From contig NW_026515544.1 in NCBI RefSeq assembly GCF_014898815.1, forward strand, positions 2,294,001-2,358,000: a DNA stretch of 64,000 nucleotides, read 5' to 3'. The stretch is from Panonychus citri (Eukaryota > Arthropoda > Arachnida > Trombidiformes > Tetranychidae). This document shows positions 1 through 12,489 of this stretch, piece after piece (position 1 is the stretch's first letter; each line of letters begins with the position of its first letter). A model generated the notes under the pieces. That model made no database searches, was not told the DNA's origin, and worked only from the letters and a program-made list of their open reading frames with translations. The translations under genes were made by a program, and so were the position numbers.

Positions 1-3000
1 TTACCTGGAGTGACCAGAATTGAATTACCGTTAATTGTAGTTGATGATGTTGCATCTGATGATGTGGATGCTGATGATAATTTACTATTAGTATTTCCAG
101 TCTCTGAATTACCTTTAGATGTTAATCTATTTGAAGGAATCATTGATGAACTTGTGGTTGTAGTAATTGTTGTAGCTGATGGTGAAGACGAAGATGATGA
201 TGAGCGAAGTGAAGTTTGTAAAGATTTAATTAAATTAATAGAATCTGTTGCTGAAGTTGATGATGAAGTTGTTGTTGTTGTTGTGGTGGTGTTTGAAGCT
301 TGTGATAATGATGAAAGTAATGAAGAGTAAGATGAAGGATTAATAGCGTTTGTAGTTAATGATCCTGATCGACTTCGAGGTTCAATTGTTGCCGATGTTG
401 ATCCTGTTGTTGATAATTGGGATAATCTGGACAATGAACTTCGTCGAGATGAATTCTGATGGATTAAAGCTCGATCATCAGTCGGTGAAACTGTTCCCAG
501 TGCCTCCATTTGTTTATTAAAATCTGCCAGCATTCCCGATATCGTACCTGAGGTAACTCGATGTAGACCATTACCAAACTAGAATTGGAATAAAGAAAAA
601 AATTAAGTTAATTGTTGATATGATAAAATGAACAAGGGAAAAATCAATGATAAACATTAACAATTCTGATATTTGGTTACAATCAATTCAGAGCAATCAG
701 CTAATATGTAAATATAATGATAACATTTTGATGGACGAAGATTCTGATATTATTATTTGGTCTTTGCAGCATTTTACTCATCAGAATTTTTTCATCATCA
801 GAATTATCATCGTAATCAATAACGATCGAATAGCCTTTTTTTTCCTTTCTTCATCATCATCTTGTTCTTACATAAAATGAACAAAAATGACATTCGAATG
901 ACTGTTATGAGAAGATGAAGACTTTTTTCCTTTCTCTTTTTCTCTCTCTCACTTTCTATCATCCTCATCACTTTTTGCATCACCTTCTTATCATCTTCAT
1001 CATGATGAACATCATCATTCTCATGAAAAACTTATTCTTATTTGGAGCCTGATTCATTTTCACTTCCATAATCATTCACTGATGTAACTTTTATCTTGTT
1101 GAGAAACTTGAAGATTCTTAAGATGATGAAGATGCTTAGAATGATAAAATGATGAGAGTGATGATGAGAGAGAAAATTTTCACAATGATATTATTCTAAT
1201 AACCTTTTCTTCAATATTCCAAATGATTTTCTCTTCCAGTTTTTTTTTCTTATTTATCATCCTCATCTTTTCACTTCTATTAAGATGATTTTCATTTCTT
1301 TTCATCTCTTTTCCATCATTATCAATCTTCAATAGAGTTTATTAAATAAAATGACAATCAAATCACAATTAACACTAATAATTGAATGGTAAATAACAAT
1401 TAGGTTAATGTAGTTTTGTACTAATAGTATTTACTTTATATATAATCAAGTAATCATTATTTGAGTCAATCATTAAGAGGGAAAAGTTAAATATAAAGAG
1501 TTTCAATCAAAGATGAAAAATATAATTTTCATGATAAGAAAAAAATAAACTTCCAAAAACTCTGATTACATGAAGGAAAATGTTTCAAACATGATAATCA
1601 TCTGATCAAATCGGATAATATTGATCATCAATGGTAATTGTTAGTAACTTTTATCATGATATGAGTTCATCAATAAGGAGATACAATAATAATAAAGTAA
1701 CTGTATTATTTAAGACTCACTTTTAAGTCAATCATGATCATGATTAAATTCATGATCATAGGATTGCGATTTTGAAATGCTATTCAATCTGACAATAAAT
1801 AAACAATAACAATAAACTGATTGATTAGATCAACTGGATTGATTGATTTACTGTTTGAAACCAATCACAATTAACTTTCATCTCATATTCTCATCTTAAT
1901 CATAACCATTACAATACAGTTTAATTGTTCACTAAGGAGTTGGCTCATTTTGGTTGTATATTGTTGGCAATTTAATAAAAACTGAGATTCAATGATAATT
2001 TGGTGATCATCTTATGATTTAGTTAACCATTTAAATGTTAATCAAGTCACGAAAAGTTAATTTATAATCAACATTGTAAAGTGAATCGACTCTGATTGTA
2101 GTCTATTAACACTGGACCCTTGGTAATGGCAACAATTTAATTATTGCTGGTAAATTATTTAGTTTGACGAAAATATTGATTGTCAGTAGTTGAATAATTA
2201 ATGTAATTGCTATTATATTTTTTACAATGTTATTAATTAATTGATATTTTATTTCATGTAAACACATTGAGTCTTGTTATTTGACCTGGAAACAAATCAA
2301 AAAGTTAATTTCAATCAAATTGTCAATAAGATATAATTGGAAACAATTGATTGTCAATTGATTGATGGTACACATTAAATTATAAGTTGATTTAATAATC
2401 GTTCATGATAAATATTGATTAGATTGTGGAATCATGATGATAGAGGGAAAAAAAGAAAAGCCGAAAGAAACTTAAAAACTAACTTGATACTCAGACTCGA
2501 ACCTCAACTCGATTCTGAACTTTTCTAACGGAGAGAAATTCAGTCGAACATGCAATTCACTCACTCACTTTTCTTTCTTATATTATCAATAATTTCGACA
2601 TGTAACTAGTTCAGAATTGAGATCGATAAAAATAGAAAGTGAAAAAAGAAAAAAAGAGAATAAAAAATTGCCATTGATCTAGTTAACTGTTGTAATTCTT
2701 ATTCTTCATAATCTTTTCTCTTCCATGGTTGAGAGAGAGAGAGAGAGAGAGAGAAATGACGGTTATCATGATGAAGGAATAACCTGATAACCAGAACTTC
2801 GAAAAAAAAGTCTGGGAGTTGAAGGAACCACAGAAGAGACTATCAAAGATAGAGATTCGAATAAAAAAAACTCCCAGGTTTCTTTTATTCTTCTAAATTC
2901 TCTCTCTTCCATTGTAAGTTCTAAGAGATTTTCTTTTCTCTCTTCCCATATAATCAACTCACAATTCGATAAAATTTAACTGCGCATTGTGATTAAAACG

Positions 3001-6000
3001 AAATGAATTAAGATGATAATGATAATAAACACAGACTATTATCATCCCAATGATAGTAACACCTTTTTTTCACCATGAAGATTAATCTCAATTCTGGTCA
3101 GAACTTTTTGTTTCCTCGTCTAGTTTATGATAATTAGAAATGATAATATAAAAATTTCACTTACTTCGTCTGATTGTTTGGATAGATGGGAATTTGAATG
3201 CATGGAGGTTGATGAAGACGATGAAGATGAAGATGATGATGATGATGATGTGGGCTGGTTTGATGATAGGGATGCTAATTGTTGATGTAATTGCATACTA
3301 TGCTGTTCAGCAGCTTCAATCGATGGTGAAACATCCTGAATTGGTGATAATTCAGATACAGGGGACCAGCATTCACCAATTTCCATACGTTTAATTTGTT
3401 GAGCATGAATTAATTGTTGAGTGTAACTATTTATATTATTATTGGCTGGTCCAGTATTGTTACTATTATTACCAATAATAACTACATTATTATTATTTTT
3501 GTTACTATTGCTATGAGTTAATTGTTGCTGTTGTTGTTGATGATGATTATTTGTCATCATATTATTATTATTTACACTAGAGCCAACATTGATTCCTGAT
3601 TCATGTGTGCCTATTGAGTTAATTGTTGTTCCTAAAGTTAATGAATTAACATGGTGGGTCGATGATGAGCTTTTATGTTGAGGTGAGGAGGTTGAATGAG
3701 ATGGACTCGAGTGTGATAAACAATTATTAATATTATTAATCGATTGATGATGATTTGGTGTAACAATTGATGATGAAGATGCTACATTTGATATTGATGC
3801 TGTAGGTACAGATGATGATGATGATAATGATGATAATTGGTCTCTAACACTTTGTAAAGGTACAGTTCTTGGTATTAATCCAGTTAATGGTGATGATGTT
3901 GAAGATAAATTTGGATCACTTGATTTCCCTTGTAACAAATTAGGCCTCATTGAACCTCTAATAACATTGATGTTATTTGGTGAGTTATTGGTTGATTGAT
4001 ACGTTGACACTAAACGATTAGTATCATTCAAATTTGTCTCCATTGATTGTTGGTGTAAATGTTGTTGTTGTTGTTGGTGTTGATGTTGATGTTGGTGTTG
4101 GTGTGGTATAAGTTGTTGGGTCAATTGTTGAGGTTGAGGGGACTGTTGATATGTTACAGGGGAGACTTTAACTCCCATTGAGTTACTTGTCATTCGCTGG
4201 CCTTGGATTAAACCTCCTATTCCTAATTGTTGATTTAGTTGATCTGCTTGAATACCTTCTTGAAAATCCCTGAATGATTAGAGGATAATAATCAAATAAA
4301 CATCCAGTTAATAACAATTAACAGAAAAAATGATCGATTATATTGTTGAAAAAGTGATACAAATAAAAAAATCGACTCAAAATTAAAGGTAAAAAAGGAA
4401 ACAATTTTTTTTCTTGTATCATTTTCATTGATCATTTGGTTGAAGGTTAATTAACTGATTCGATTAGGTTAATAATCATTTTGTGAATTGATAAAAATGA
4501 TGTAAATTTAAGTCATTTACCTGTTGTTAATCTGATTTTCATTGGATCTCATGAAAGACATGGATTGATCAAACTGATTTGATGAATAGGAACTAGTTGG
4601 TTGATATAATTGCTGTGGTTGTTGTTGTAATTGTTGAAATGGTTGCTGTTGTTGATTTAGTAGTTGTGTTAATTGTTGTTGTTGCTGCTGCTGCTGCTGC
4701 TGTTGCTGTTGCTGGTGGTGTTGTTGGTGTAGATTTGATTTCAATTGATTATGTGAGATTATATCTCCCTGATTTGGTAAGTGTCGGTTAAATGTTCCTG
4801 CTGATGAAACTGTTGTCGATGCTGAGGTTTGTATCATTGGATTTTGTGACGAAAGGGATGTTGATTGAATTAAATTGTTGGACTTGCTATTATTGTTACT
4901 GTTATTGTCTTGACTGAACAGTGAAGCTGGATCAAGAAATGCTGGCTTATTGGTTAATCCAGTTCCTTGTTGCTGTTGGGAGTAATTTAATTGTTGCTGG
5001 TTTGAGGATATTTTGGATGCTGAAGATACACCTAATTGTTGGGGTAGTTGAGGTAATTGTGAATGGGAATGGGAAGGTAATGAAAATTGATCTGATTGTA
5101 TTGGAAATTGTTGTTGAATTGGTAGTTGATTTTGACTATTAATTGTTGAACCCGAAAAGGGTTGTGATTGTTGTTGTTGGGACTGTTGATTTGGTTGTTG
5201 TTGTTGTTGTTGTTGTAATTGTAATGAGTGATTAGGTAAATTATTGAGTTGTTGCTGCAATTGCGAGTGAGAAAAATAAATCAACGTGTCAATACAATTA
5301 TCTTAATTGTTGTATAAAATCATCTTACCTGTTGTTGTCCTTGTGATTGTGATTTAGAGGAGAAACCAGAATTGTTAAATTGCTGCTGTTGATTACCAAA
5401 TTGCTGATCACGTTGGTTGAATTGATTGTTTAAACCTAAATTGTTGTTACCTGAGTTATTAACTAAATCATTTCTTAAACAATTGGGTGAATCTTGATAC
5501 ATAGAATCCATTGAATCCATATTATTATCTGAGTAATTATTTTCCTATTGAAGGTGAAGAAACAAAAAATATCAAATTAATAGAAAACTAATAATTGGTT
5601 TTATCAATTTCTTTTAATTAACTGATTATAATAATTAAAAGACTAATCAAACTTTTAAATGATCATTTATCATGTTTAACAACATCAAATATCAAAGCCA
5701 ATTAAATAATCTAACTAACAAGTTGATTAGCTAATTGATTCGGACTGACAATTAATTGAGAAGCAAATTAAGTTACTCATGATAATAATTGATTAATTGT
5801 CATCACCACAATTAATCAAAAGATGACAACATTTAACATATTTGAGTATGGAAAAAATTTTCACGCTTAAACAAGCAAAGGATAAAAGTGATTAACGGTA
5901 AATTGTTGTTACTCAAGTGATTAATTAATTGATCATATTTCATAATAATCATAATCTTACCTGCATCAATTGACCCGAATTTATATCATTAGAACCGTAA

Positions 6001-8099
6001 GAATCAGTTAATTGCTCTTGATTAGACAAATTGTTTCCACCGGGTCCACAATTAAGATTATTATTATTATTACCATCAAACATAATTGTTGATCCATCAG
6101 AATTAACTCCAATCCCTAATTGATTACCAGCGACACCATTATTATCATTATTAAATCGATTATCATTAAATTGATTACTATTATCATCGAGCAAACAATT
6201 TGATTGTTGATTAATCTTATTGGTTGACATTGAAAAGTCCTATTGGTTTACAATGAAAAGTGAAAAACAGAATAACAATTAACATGAATTTTAATCATGA
6301 TTGTAATTAGACAATGTTATCAATTGATAAACATAATATGTAATTTTATCATTCTCGTATCATCATAATCAATTTAATCATCAGGAATTTAATCATCATC
6401 ATCAGGGAGAAGGAAAAAAATTTTCTTCTATCAAAACAGATTGAACTAAATTACTTTTTCCAGGGTATTATCAGAATTCATGAATAGGAACTTTTCATCC
6501 ATTAACTTTTACCATGGTATTCAGTTCATTTTATTTATCATGAAAATGATGATAAGGAATCTCAAGGTTCAACATCATCATCATCATCATCATCATGACA
6601 ATCAACTGATTACCTTGAGGAAGATGAGCAAAAAAAAAACTTTACTTAGTCTTCATCTCATTAACACTTTGAGATGATTTTGTTTCACAATCACAATTTA
6701 GTGATTTATCAAATTGTGAGAAAATTAAATCACTTGATTAACCACCTTAATGATTAACAAGGATTGATGGTTCAAAAGTTAATTTTAATTAAAAATCAAT
6801 CATTAATAATGTTTGTATTTGTCAGTTAATTGTTTATATTAACTGATTGTGTTTATGGTAAATATTTTTATCAAAACTATTAATCAACTTTACTTATTGA
6901 TTGTTATTTAAATTGTTATATTTATCGATTGAGAATTTATTTCAGAGTAACAATTAAATTTGAAACTAGTTCAAATTCAAGTTAATTAATGATAATTGTT
7001 GCAATATGAGAATTGTAATGATTAACAATCAGTTGTTAATCGCTTGTCAATGTAATAAGTTTTTTTTTCATTTTTCTATCAATCATTTATTATATTGTTA
7101 CTTGATTATTATCATGATATTTTTTTGATTGTTATTAATGATGATGATGATTATAACTGTTTTTTAATGATTCAATTGAGTGATGATCTTGAGAGAGTAA
7201 AAAAAGTTGCAAATGATTACCTGTAAATTTTGATTGTTGTTGTTGTTATTGAACATGAAACTATTTTCTTGATTCATTGATGATGTTTGCTGTTGATTTA
7301 ACTGATTTGGTAATTGTTGAGATTGATTTAATCCTAATTGTTGTTGTTGCTGTTGCCCTTGAGGTATTTGAGGTTGCTGTCTACCTGATTGTTGTTGATT
7401 ATTATTAAGATTAATTTGATCTTGATTGGTTTGATTCCTCATGAATGGCTGATTTGATTGCTGTTGATTTTGTAATAATCCTTGTTGTTGTTGCTGATTA
7501 AATTGCTGAGATGTATTGTTCAATAGTACATCTTGTTGTTGATTAAACAAATTGTCCCCTGATTGCTGCTGAGACTTTTGCTGTTGTTGTTGATAAAAGT
7601 CTTGTTGTTGTTGTTGTTGTTGGGACTTCATTTGATTCAAATCAGATCCATTTTGATAAAGTAAATCTTGCTGAACATTTTGTTGATTCTGAATTTGCTG
7701 ATTTAATTGTGGTAATTGTTGTGATGATGAAACCGGTAGCATTTGTTGATTAATAGACTGAGATTGGGATTGATTAGATGGGATTTGCTGTTGTCTTTGG
7801 TTTTGACTTTGCTGTTGATTAATCCCGAAATTTGAATCTGATGAAAGTTGTTGTTGTTGTTGCTGTTGAAGTTGTTGAGGTTGTATTGATTGATTTGAAC
7901 TTGAAATCGTAGACCCGGAGGTTATTTGATTCAGTCCACCCACTCCCTTCATTTGTAGTCCTCCATCAACACCACCTCCAGGAAAACGTTGATTCAATTG
8001 GGATTGATTTGATGGTGATGATGTTGTTGTGGTTGATGATGAACTTGGTGTTGGTCTACTGTGAAATCCTTGGGCTGGTGCAGTTAATTGTTGTTGAAT

Positions 8100-8130
<31 letters not shown>

Positions 8131-9362
8131 TTTGGACTTGCCATAGTTGGTGTAGTTCCCTCTGTAAATTATTATGAAAGAAATGAAATGAAAATTATTG
8201 ATTAAAATTTAGTAACTGTATCAATACATATTATATGTACACAGATTATATTGTAATTGTATTCAAAGGTTTCGTAATCAAATTCAAATCAAGATCAATC
8301 TTCATTGACATAAATCATGGTTGAAATAATTTGTAAACCTTCAACTGAATCAGTTGATTACTCTTTGGTTAGGGTTGGGTTTTTAATATATTAAATTTCA
8401 TTTTCAAAATCAAGAGGATGAGGAAATGATGAAGATGAAAAAAGGTAGAAAAACATTTCTAAATATTAATAGATGATAAAATATGCAAAGGAAATGCAAA
8501 CTTAACATTTTGTTTGGTTAATATTATTTTATGTTTCTGATTCTGGGTGAATAATGATTACTAGAGTTGTGGTTAATTCTGGTTGAAAATTTATCCTGAA
8601 TTTATATTAATGAATTGGTGATATTTGTATGAAATATGAAAATGATTGTTTCAATGATTTCGATTTTATTTTTTGTTCTCAAGGTTAAGGTGAAGGTTAG
8701 AGGTTAGAATAATGTTCTTACTTTCAAATTCTTGAGCTTTCATCATAACGGATTGAATCATTGCTTTTTCCTCTTCCGTTAATCCGGACATGTCTACTTC
8801 GGGTACAGGGGGTGGTTGGTTTGTGGATGATTGATGGTGATGATGAGGTGATGGTCCTAGGGAGGAGGATGAGGGAGTGGGTGAAGGACGAAGTGGGTCA
8901 AATAGACTGGTAACACCACCGACAGATAAACCACCCTGAGTTTTAGGTCCACCACTACCACCGAATATACCTAAACTTGGTAGGCTTCCACCTATTGGAC
9001 CTCCACTACCACCAACTCCACCACTTCCTACTCCTCCCAGGTTACCTCCGAATCCCCCAAGACCAGGTCTTGGTGACCCGCCCATTGGACCTGGAGTGGG
9101 TCTTGGTTGGTGAGTGATGAGAGGCTGAAATTTGGTAATCCAAGGCCACCGGTTCCACCGCCTCCAAAACCCACTCCTCCTCCTCCAGCACCGGGAACAT
9201 TTCCACTACTCCCACCGAATCCAGAGGAACCACCAGGCCTTCCAAAGGAACTCTGACCAAATGGTCCACCTCCAGACGACCCACCAGAACCCGAGGAACC
9301 AGGTGGACCTGTGGTTCCATCCTCAGTCCCGATAATACGATTCAAAAGACCGAACAGTTTGA
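1..9362 (-). CDS. RIM/Fife-like Gln/Ser-rich scaffold protein (partial at both ends, tentative)
   Basis: Minus-strand gene assembled from open segments joined by GT-AG introns in compatible phase: 9362-8722, 8161-7221, 6239-5961, 5544-5329, 5254-4521, 4269-3165 and 578-5, leaving the window at base 1. The first visible exon begins at a splice acceptor (TTAATCAG, no ATG), so the true start lies upstream and was not found. The protein opens with Gly/Pro-rich sequence, then a charged helix (MSGLTEEEKAMIQSVM, about 8800-8730) resembling the Rab-binding helix before the zinc finger of RIM, rabphilin and Fife. Long polyglutamine/asparagine/serine tracts follow, then conserved-looking islands: SPVSELSPIQDVSPSIE (about 3380-3320) and HRVTSGTISGMLADF (about 565-520). 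No zinc finger, PDZ or C2 domain is inside the window; PDZ and C2 would be expected beyond base 1 if the assignment is right. The gene is certain, the family assignment is not; another low-complexity scaffold is possible. Confidence 0.5.
583..3164 (-). other. Large intron of the RIM-like gene
   Basis: About 2.6 kb between the exon ending at 3165 (donor GTAAGTG on the minus strand) and the exon starting at 578 (acceptor ATTCTAG). It is AT-rich, with a perfect (GA)n run at 2731-2754. A 63-codon minus-strand frame at 2766-2957 has no acceptor in a usable phase, so I do not call an exon, although a small alternative exon cannot be excluded. Confidence 0.6.
2731..2754. repeat. (GA)n microsatellite
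   Basis: Twelve uninterrupted GA units inside the large intron of the RIM-like gene. Similar GA/TC runs occur at 39230-39250, 41300-41318, 45900-45934 and 61570-61584, all outside exons. Confidence 0.9.
6240..7220 (-). other. Intron of the RIM-like gene
   Basis: About 980 bases between the exons ending at 7221 and starting at 6239. AT-rich, with a short CATCAT run near 6571-6594. I see no coding segment, RNA gene or mobile element in it. Confidence 0.6.
8162..8721 (-). other. Intron of the RIM-like gene
   Basis: About 560 bases between donor GAAA/GTAAGAAC (8722/8721) and acceptor TTTACAG before 8161. AT-rich, nothing else recognised. Confidence 0.6.
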
Positions 9363-12064
9363 CTGATTAATAATTCCAATTTCAATATTTATATATAAAT
9401 GTAACCAAAAGAATCACTAATTACCGGAGGAAAAATAGATCAATCAATCAATTAACACTTTATCTCTTCGAGAGAGGGTGATAATATCCAACTAATCAAT
9501 TGAATTAACATAAAATTGTAAATTGAAGGATTAATTAGTTATAATTAACTAACAATTAAGGATTATAATTACACACACGATAGAGACACAGAGAGAGAGT
9601 TACAAAGATGAACACAGAAAAATATTAACACACGAAAATGGAGAAAGACTTGATGTTATTTGGTTAGAAGATGGAAACACACAAAGAGATTAATTAATTG
9701 TCCATAATTAGTCGATTGTAATCACAATTTGAACCAGAAATTAGCAGAGATTTTCATTGAGACCAGAAAATCATGTAAACAATGAACCAGATTCTTGTTG
9801 TTTATGGAGAGAGCACAATGGTGATCACAGAGAAAGAAAACAAATCAAATGAATGTGAAGATAATTTAATTAAAACCAGTGAGAAAATTTGGTTAATTAA
9901 TTGTTGCTTGAATATTGGAAGGCACTAAATTAACAAAATTAATCAATTGTAAAGAAAAAGAGAAAGAGAGAAATGAAAAAACCAGAAAAAAATTGCATTC
10001 GATTTGTTTCTGTTTCTATTATTATTTTTTTCGCGTTGTTCTTGGTTACTGGTTACTCTTTTTTCCTTTGGTTAGTTAATTGTTGATAATCGAGGTAAAT
10101 TGATTAAGTTGATTGGTGTGAGTATCAATGATCACAATTTAATCAATCTAATCAGAGAGCAAAAATAATCAAAATAAGAGAAACAATTGTAGACACTGAA
10201 GGCATTGGGTTCGAGATGAGAAAAGAAAAAAGTTTCAACCAATTTAAATTTGTAACAGAATAGAAATCAATTGATTTTAAATTTTCTTTTGATTGTAATC
10301 AGATAATTAACTTAATTACTGGTAAAATGATCAGATGACAATTGGTTAAATATTATATAAGATTCACACATAAAAAGGATATGAAGTTGAAACAATTAAA
10401 ATGGTGCAAATGGAAAACTGAAACCAAGAGATGATAATAATTAAGTAAATTGTTGTGATCAAATTGATTATAATTGTATTGGTTTGTTTATCTTTGAAGT
10501 CACGTTGATTATCAACTGTTAATTTTAACAATTAACTTGCATGGAGATAAAATGATTAATTGTGAGATGAAACAGAAAATTATGATTCCTTAATTCACTT
10601 TGGAAAATAATATTTACATTGTTAACTTTTTTGTTCTAATCATTTGATGGTTAATTGTTGTTGTTGTTGTTGTTATTGTTTGATTTTGTTTCCAATCATC
10701 TTCATCATCATCATCTCACCATGATCATCATGATCACTGACAGTGGAATTGATGAAATAGTTAAACTGTGAGATTATTACTCAGGCGCTGGTCGATTCTC
10801 TGGTTACATGTGATTCGAATTTTTTTTTTCCTATTTTATCGTAACCTTTTTTTTTCTGCGAAGCTTTTGATTCCTATGGTTCAACATTATTCCAGGATAT
10901 TGTTGTCAGAATTATAATCATTATTAAATTGTTTCAATGAGAATGCGTTCTCACTTCAATCATCATCATTACCATGATTATAATTTAATAATGCTCCAAA
11001 TGATAATGAATAACATTGATACGATGATTATTATCTGGGAAGAGTAATTGATAACTTGAAACTTTTTTTTCTTTTCCTTTTAATTTCCTTTTTAATTCAT
11101 AACATTAGATTTTTTAATTGTTCTAATTAAATTTATTCTCTCCTTTTTCTCTCACTATCAGATATTTCTTTCTTGATTGTTTCCCTAGTGGAGACGATTA
11201 ATTAATCATAATTGGTCATTCTTTCCATAGATTATTGTTAATTAAATTGTTCTCTGTCGATTGTTGCATTTATCTTATTTTCTAATTTCAATTTTAAATG
11301 AATTTCGCTTCGATTACTTAACTGTTAGTCTAATTGCATAATAATTCTTTAAAATTTGATTGAGTTTCCACTTTGTTAAAGATAATTTTCGAATTTATTT
11401 GAACAGTTTTCATTTTAATGGATTTTATTGGTTAATTGTTGATCAATTTTCTTAATTTTGGTTTGTTTTCATTGTGGAAAATGTTTTTTTGAATTGGCCG
11501 CTTTAATTTGTTTCTTTCTATTTTCATGGAAACTGAAGTCGCTCTTTTGTTGAATCATCTTAATTAGTTAATTGTTCCAATGCTTATCAATAGCTTAGAC
11601 TTTTTCAACAATTATCCACCTTCGAACTGTTTAGTTCTATCCACTCATTGATTTCAATTGTCATTCAATCTTCGCATTTCGTAATTAAATGAAACTTTGC
11701 ATTGATACTCGAGTGTAGATATGACGTAAAGATATTATTCTTGATTAAAATAATAGAGACGATCAAAGTACTTGTTGAGATGTTAACTATGATTAATTAG
11801 AATAAATTATCATCAGTTAATTAGTAATTGATCAGTTAAAACCAATCAACGTTAGATGTTCACTTATTCACCTCTGAAATTAATAGTTCAGTGTTTTGGT
11901 TTTGAATTATCGCTTAAATATGTTATTCAGTGAAAATTATTAATACTGTAAATTACTTGATTATAGTTAATCTCTTTATTGTTTGTATAAAATTGTGCTT
12001 GTTTAATGTGAAATTTACATTAAAATTTCATTAATTTCGGGATTAATCAGAGGACCTAATTGGG
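9363..12064. other. Interval between the RIM-like gene and the SSRP1-like paralogue
   Basis: About 2.7 kb of AT-rich sequence. The 5' exon(s) and promoter of the minus-strand RIM-like gene should lie here, but no ATG exon with a donor in the required phase was found. The part near 11485-11560 is visibly related to the SSRP1 promoter at 20085-20150 (shared GGC-GCTT-AAT, CATGG-AACTGAA and CGCTCTTT words), which marks it as the duplicated promoter of the paralogue whose exon 1 is at 12065. Confidence 0.55.
11520..11533. promoter_or_regulatory. Degenerate X-box-like motif upstream of the SSRP1-like exon 1
   Basis: ATTTTCATGGAAAC is the counterpart of the intact GTTTCCATGGTAAC upstream of SSRP1 (20111-20124), recognised from the matching flanks on both sides. 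One half site has decayed (TTTC for TTCC), which may lower promoter activity of the paralogue. RFX-type binding is inferred from the motif only. Confidence 0.4.
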
Positions 12065-12362
12065 ATGGAGGATTCATTTGATTACTGGGACATTTACGTG
12101 CACAAGAGACATGAAAAAATCATTGTAAGAATTTGTTTTGTTCATGTTTGGATCTGAAGTTTGCTAATGTAATTAGTGTTTGGAACTGACCCTGTAAGGG
12201 GCATGTGTATATATGGTTTAGTTTCGCCTTATCAGTGTTTTTTTATCACTTGCCTAGAATAAAACAGTGTTAATTTAATCTAATTTGTGATAAAATTTTA
12301 GAAAATTGATAAAAATTTTTCAAAAAAGATAAGGATTTACTTTTAATACTTTATTTCTTTTT

Positions 12363-12460
12363 TGTTTTATTATACGGTCCCTGCATCTGTTTGTAACATA
12401 AATTTAATGTTTTACTGACGCCATCTAGTGAATTTAAGTTTTTGATTTTTTGAAGTTGGT
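12363..12460 (+). repeat. Interspersed repeat copy A, direct-repeat pair with 15893-15985
   Basis: Shares an ordered set of words with 15893-15985 in the same orientation: GGTCCCT-CAT, GTTTGTAACA, GTTTTACT-AC and CCATCTAG-GA-TTAAGTT. Identity by eye is around three quarters. The pair brackets most of the satellite array and transposase relic in intron 1 of the SSRP1-like gene, so they may be terminal direct repeats of one insertion or two copies of a dispersed family. Confidence 0.5.
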
Positions 12461-12489
12461 GATATTATTTATAGAAATTTTATCTCATA

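Noticed and set aside
10..330. 106-codon plus-strand frame at the left edge
   Set aside because: It is the antisense of the Ser/Thr-rich exon of the RIM-like gene (578-5), whose minus-strand frame has proper splice sites.
2766..2957. Small exon of the RIM-like gene (PSTPRLFFRSSGYQ)
   Set aside because: A donor-like end exists but no acceptor gives a compatible phase between the exons at 3165 and 578.
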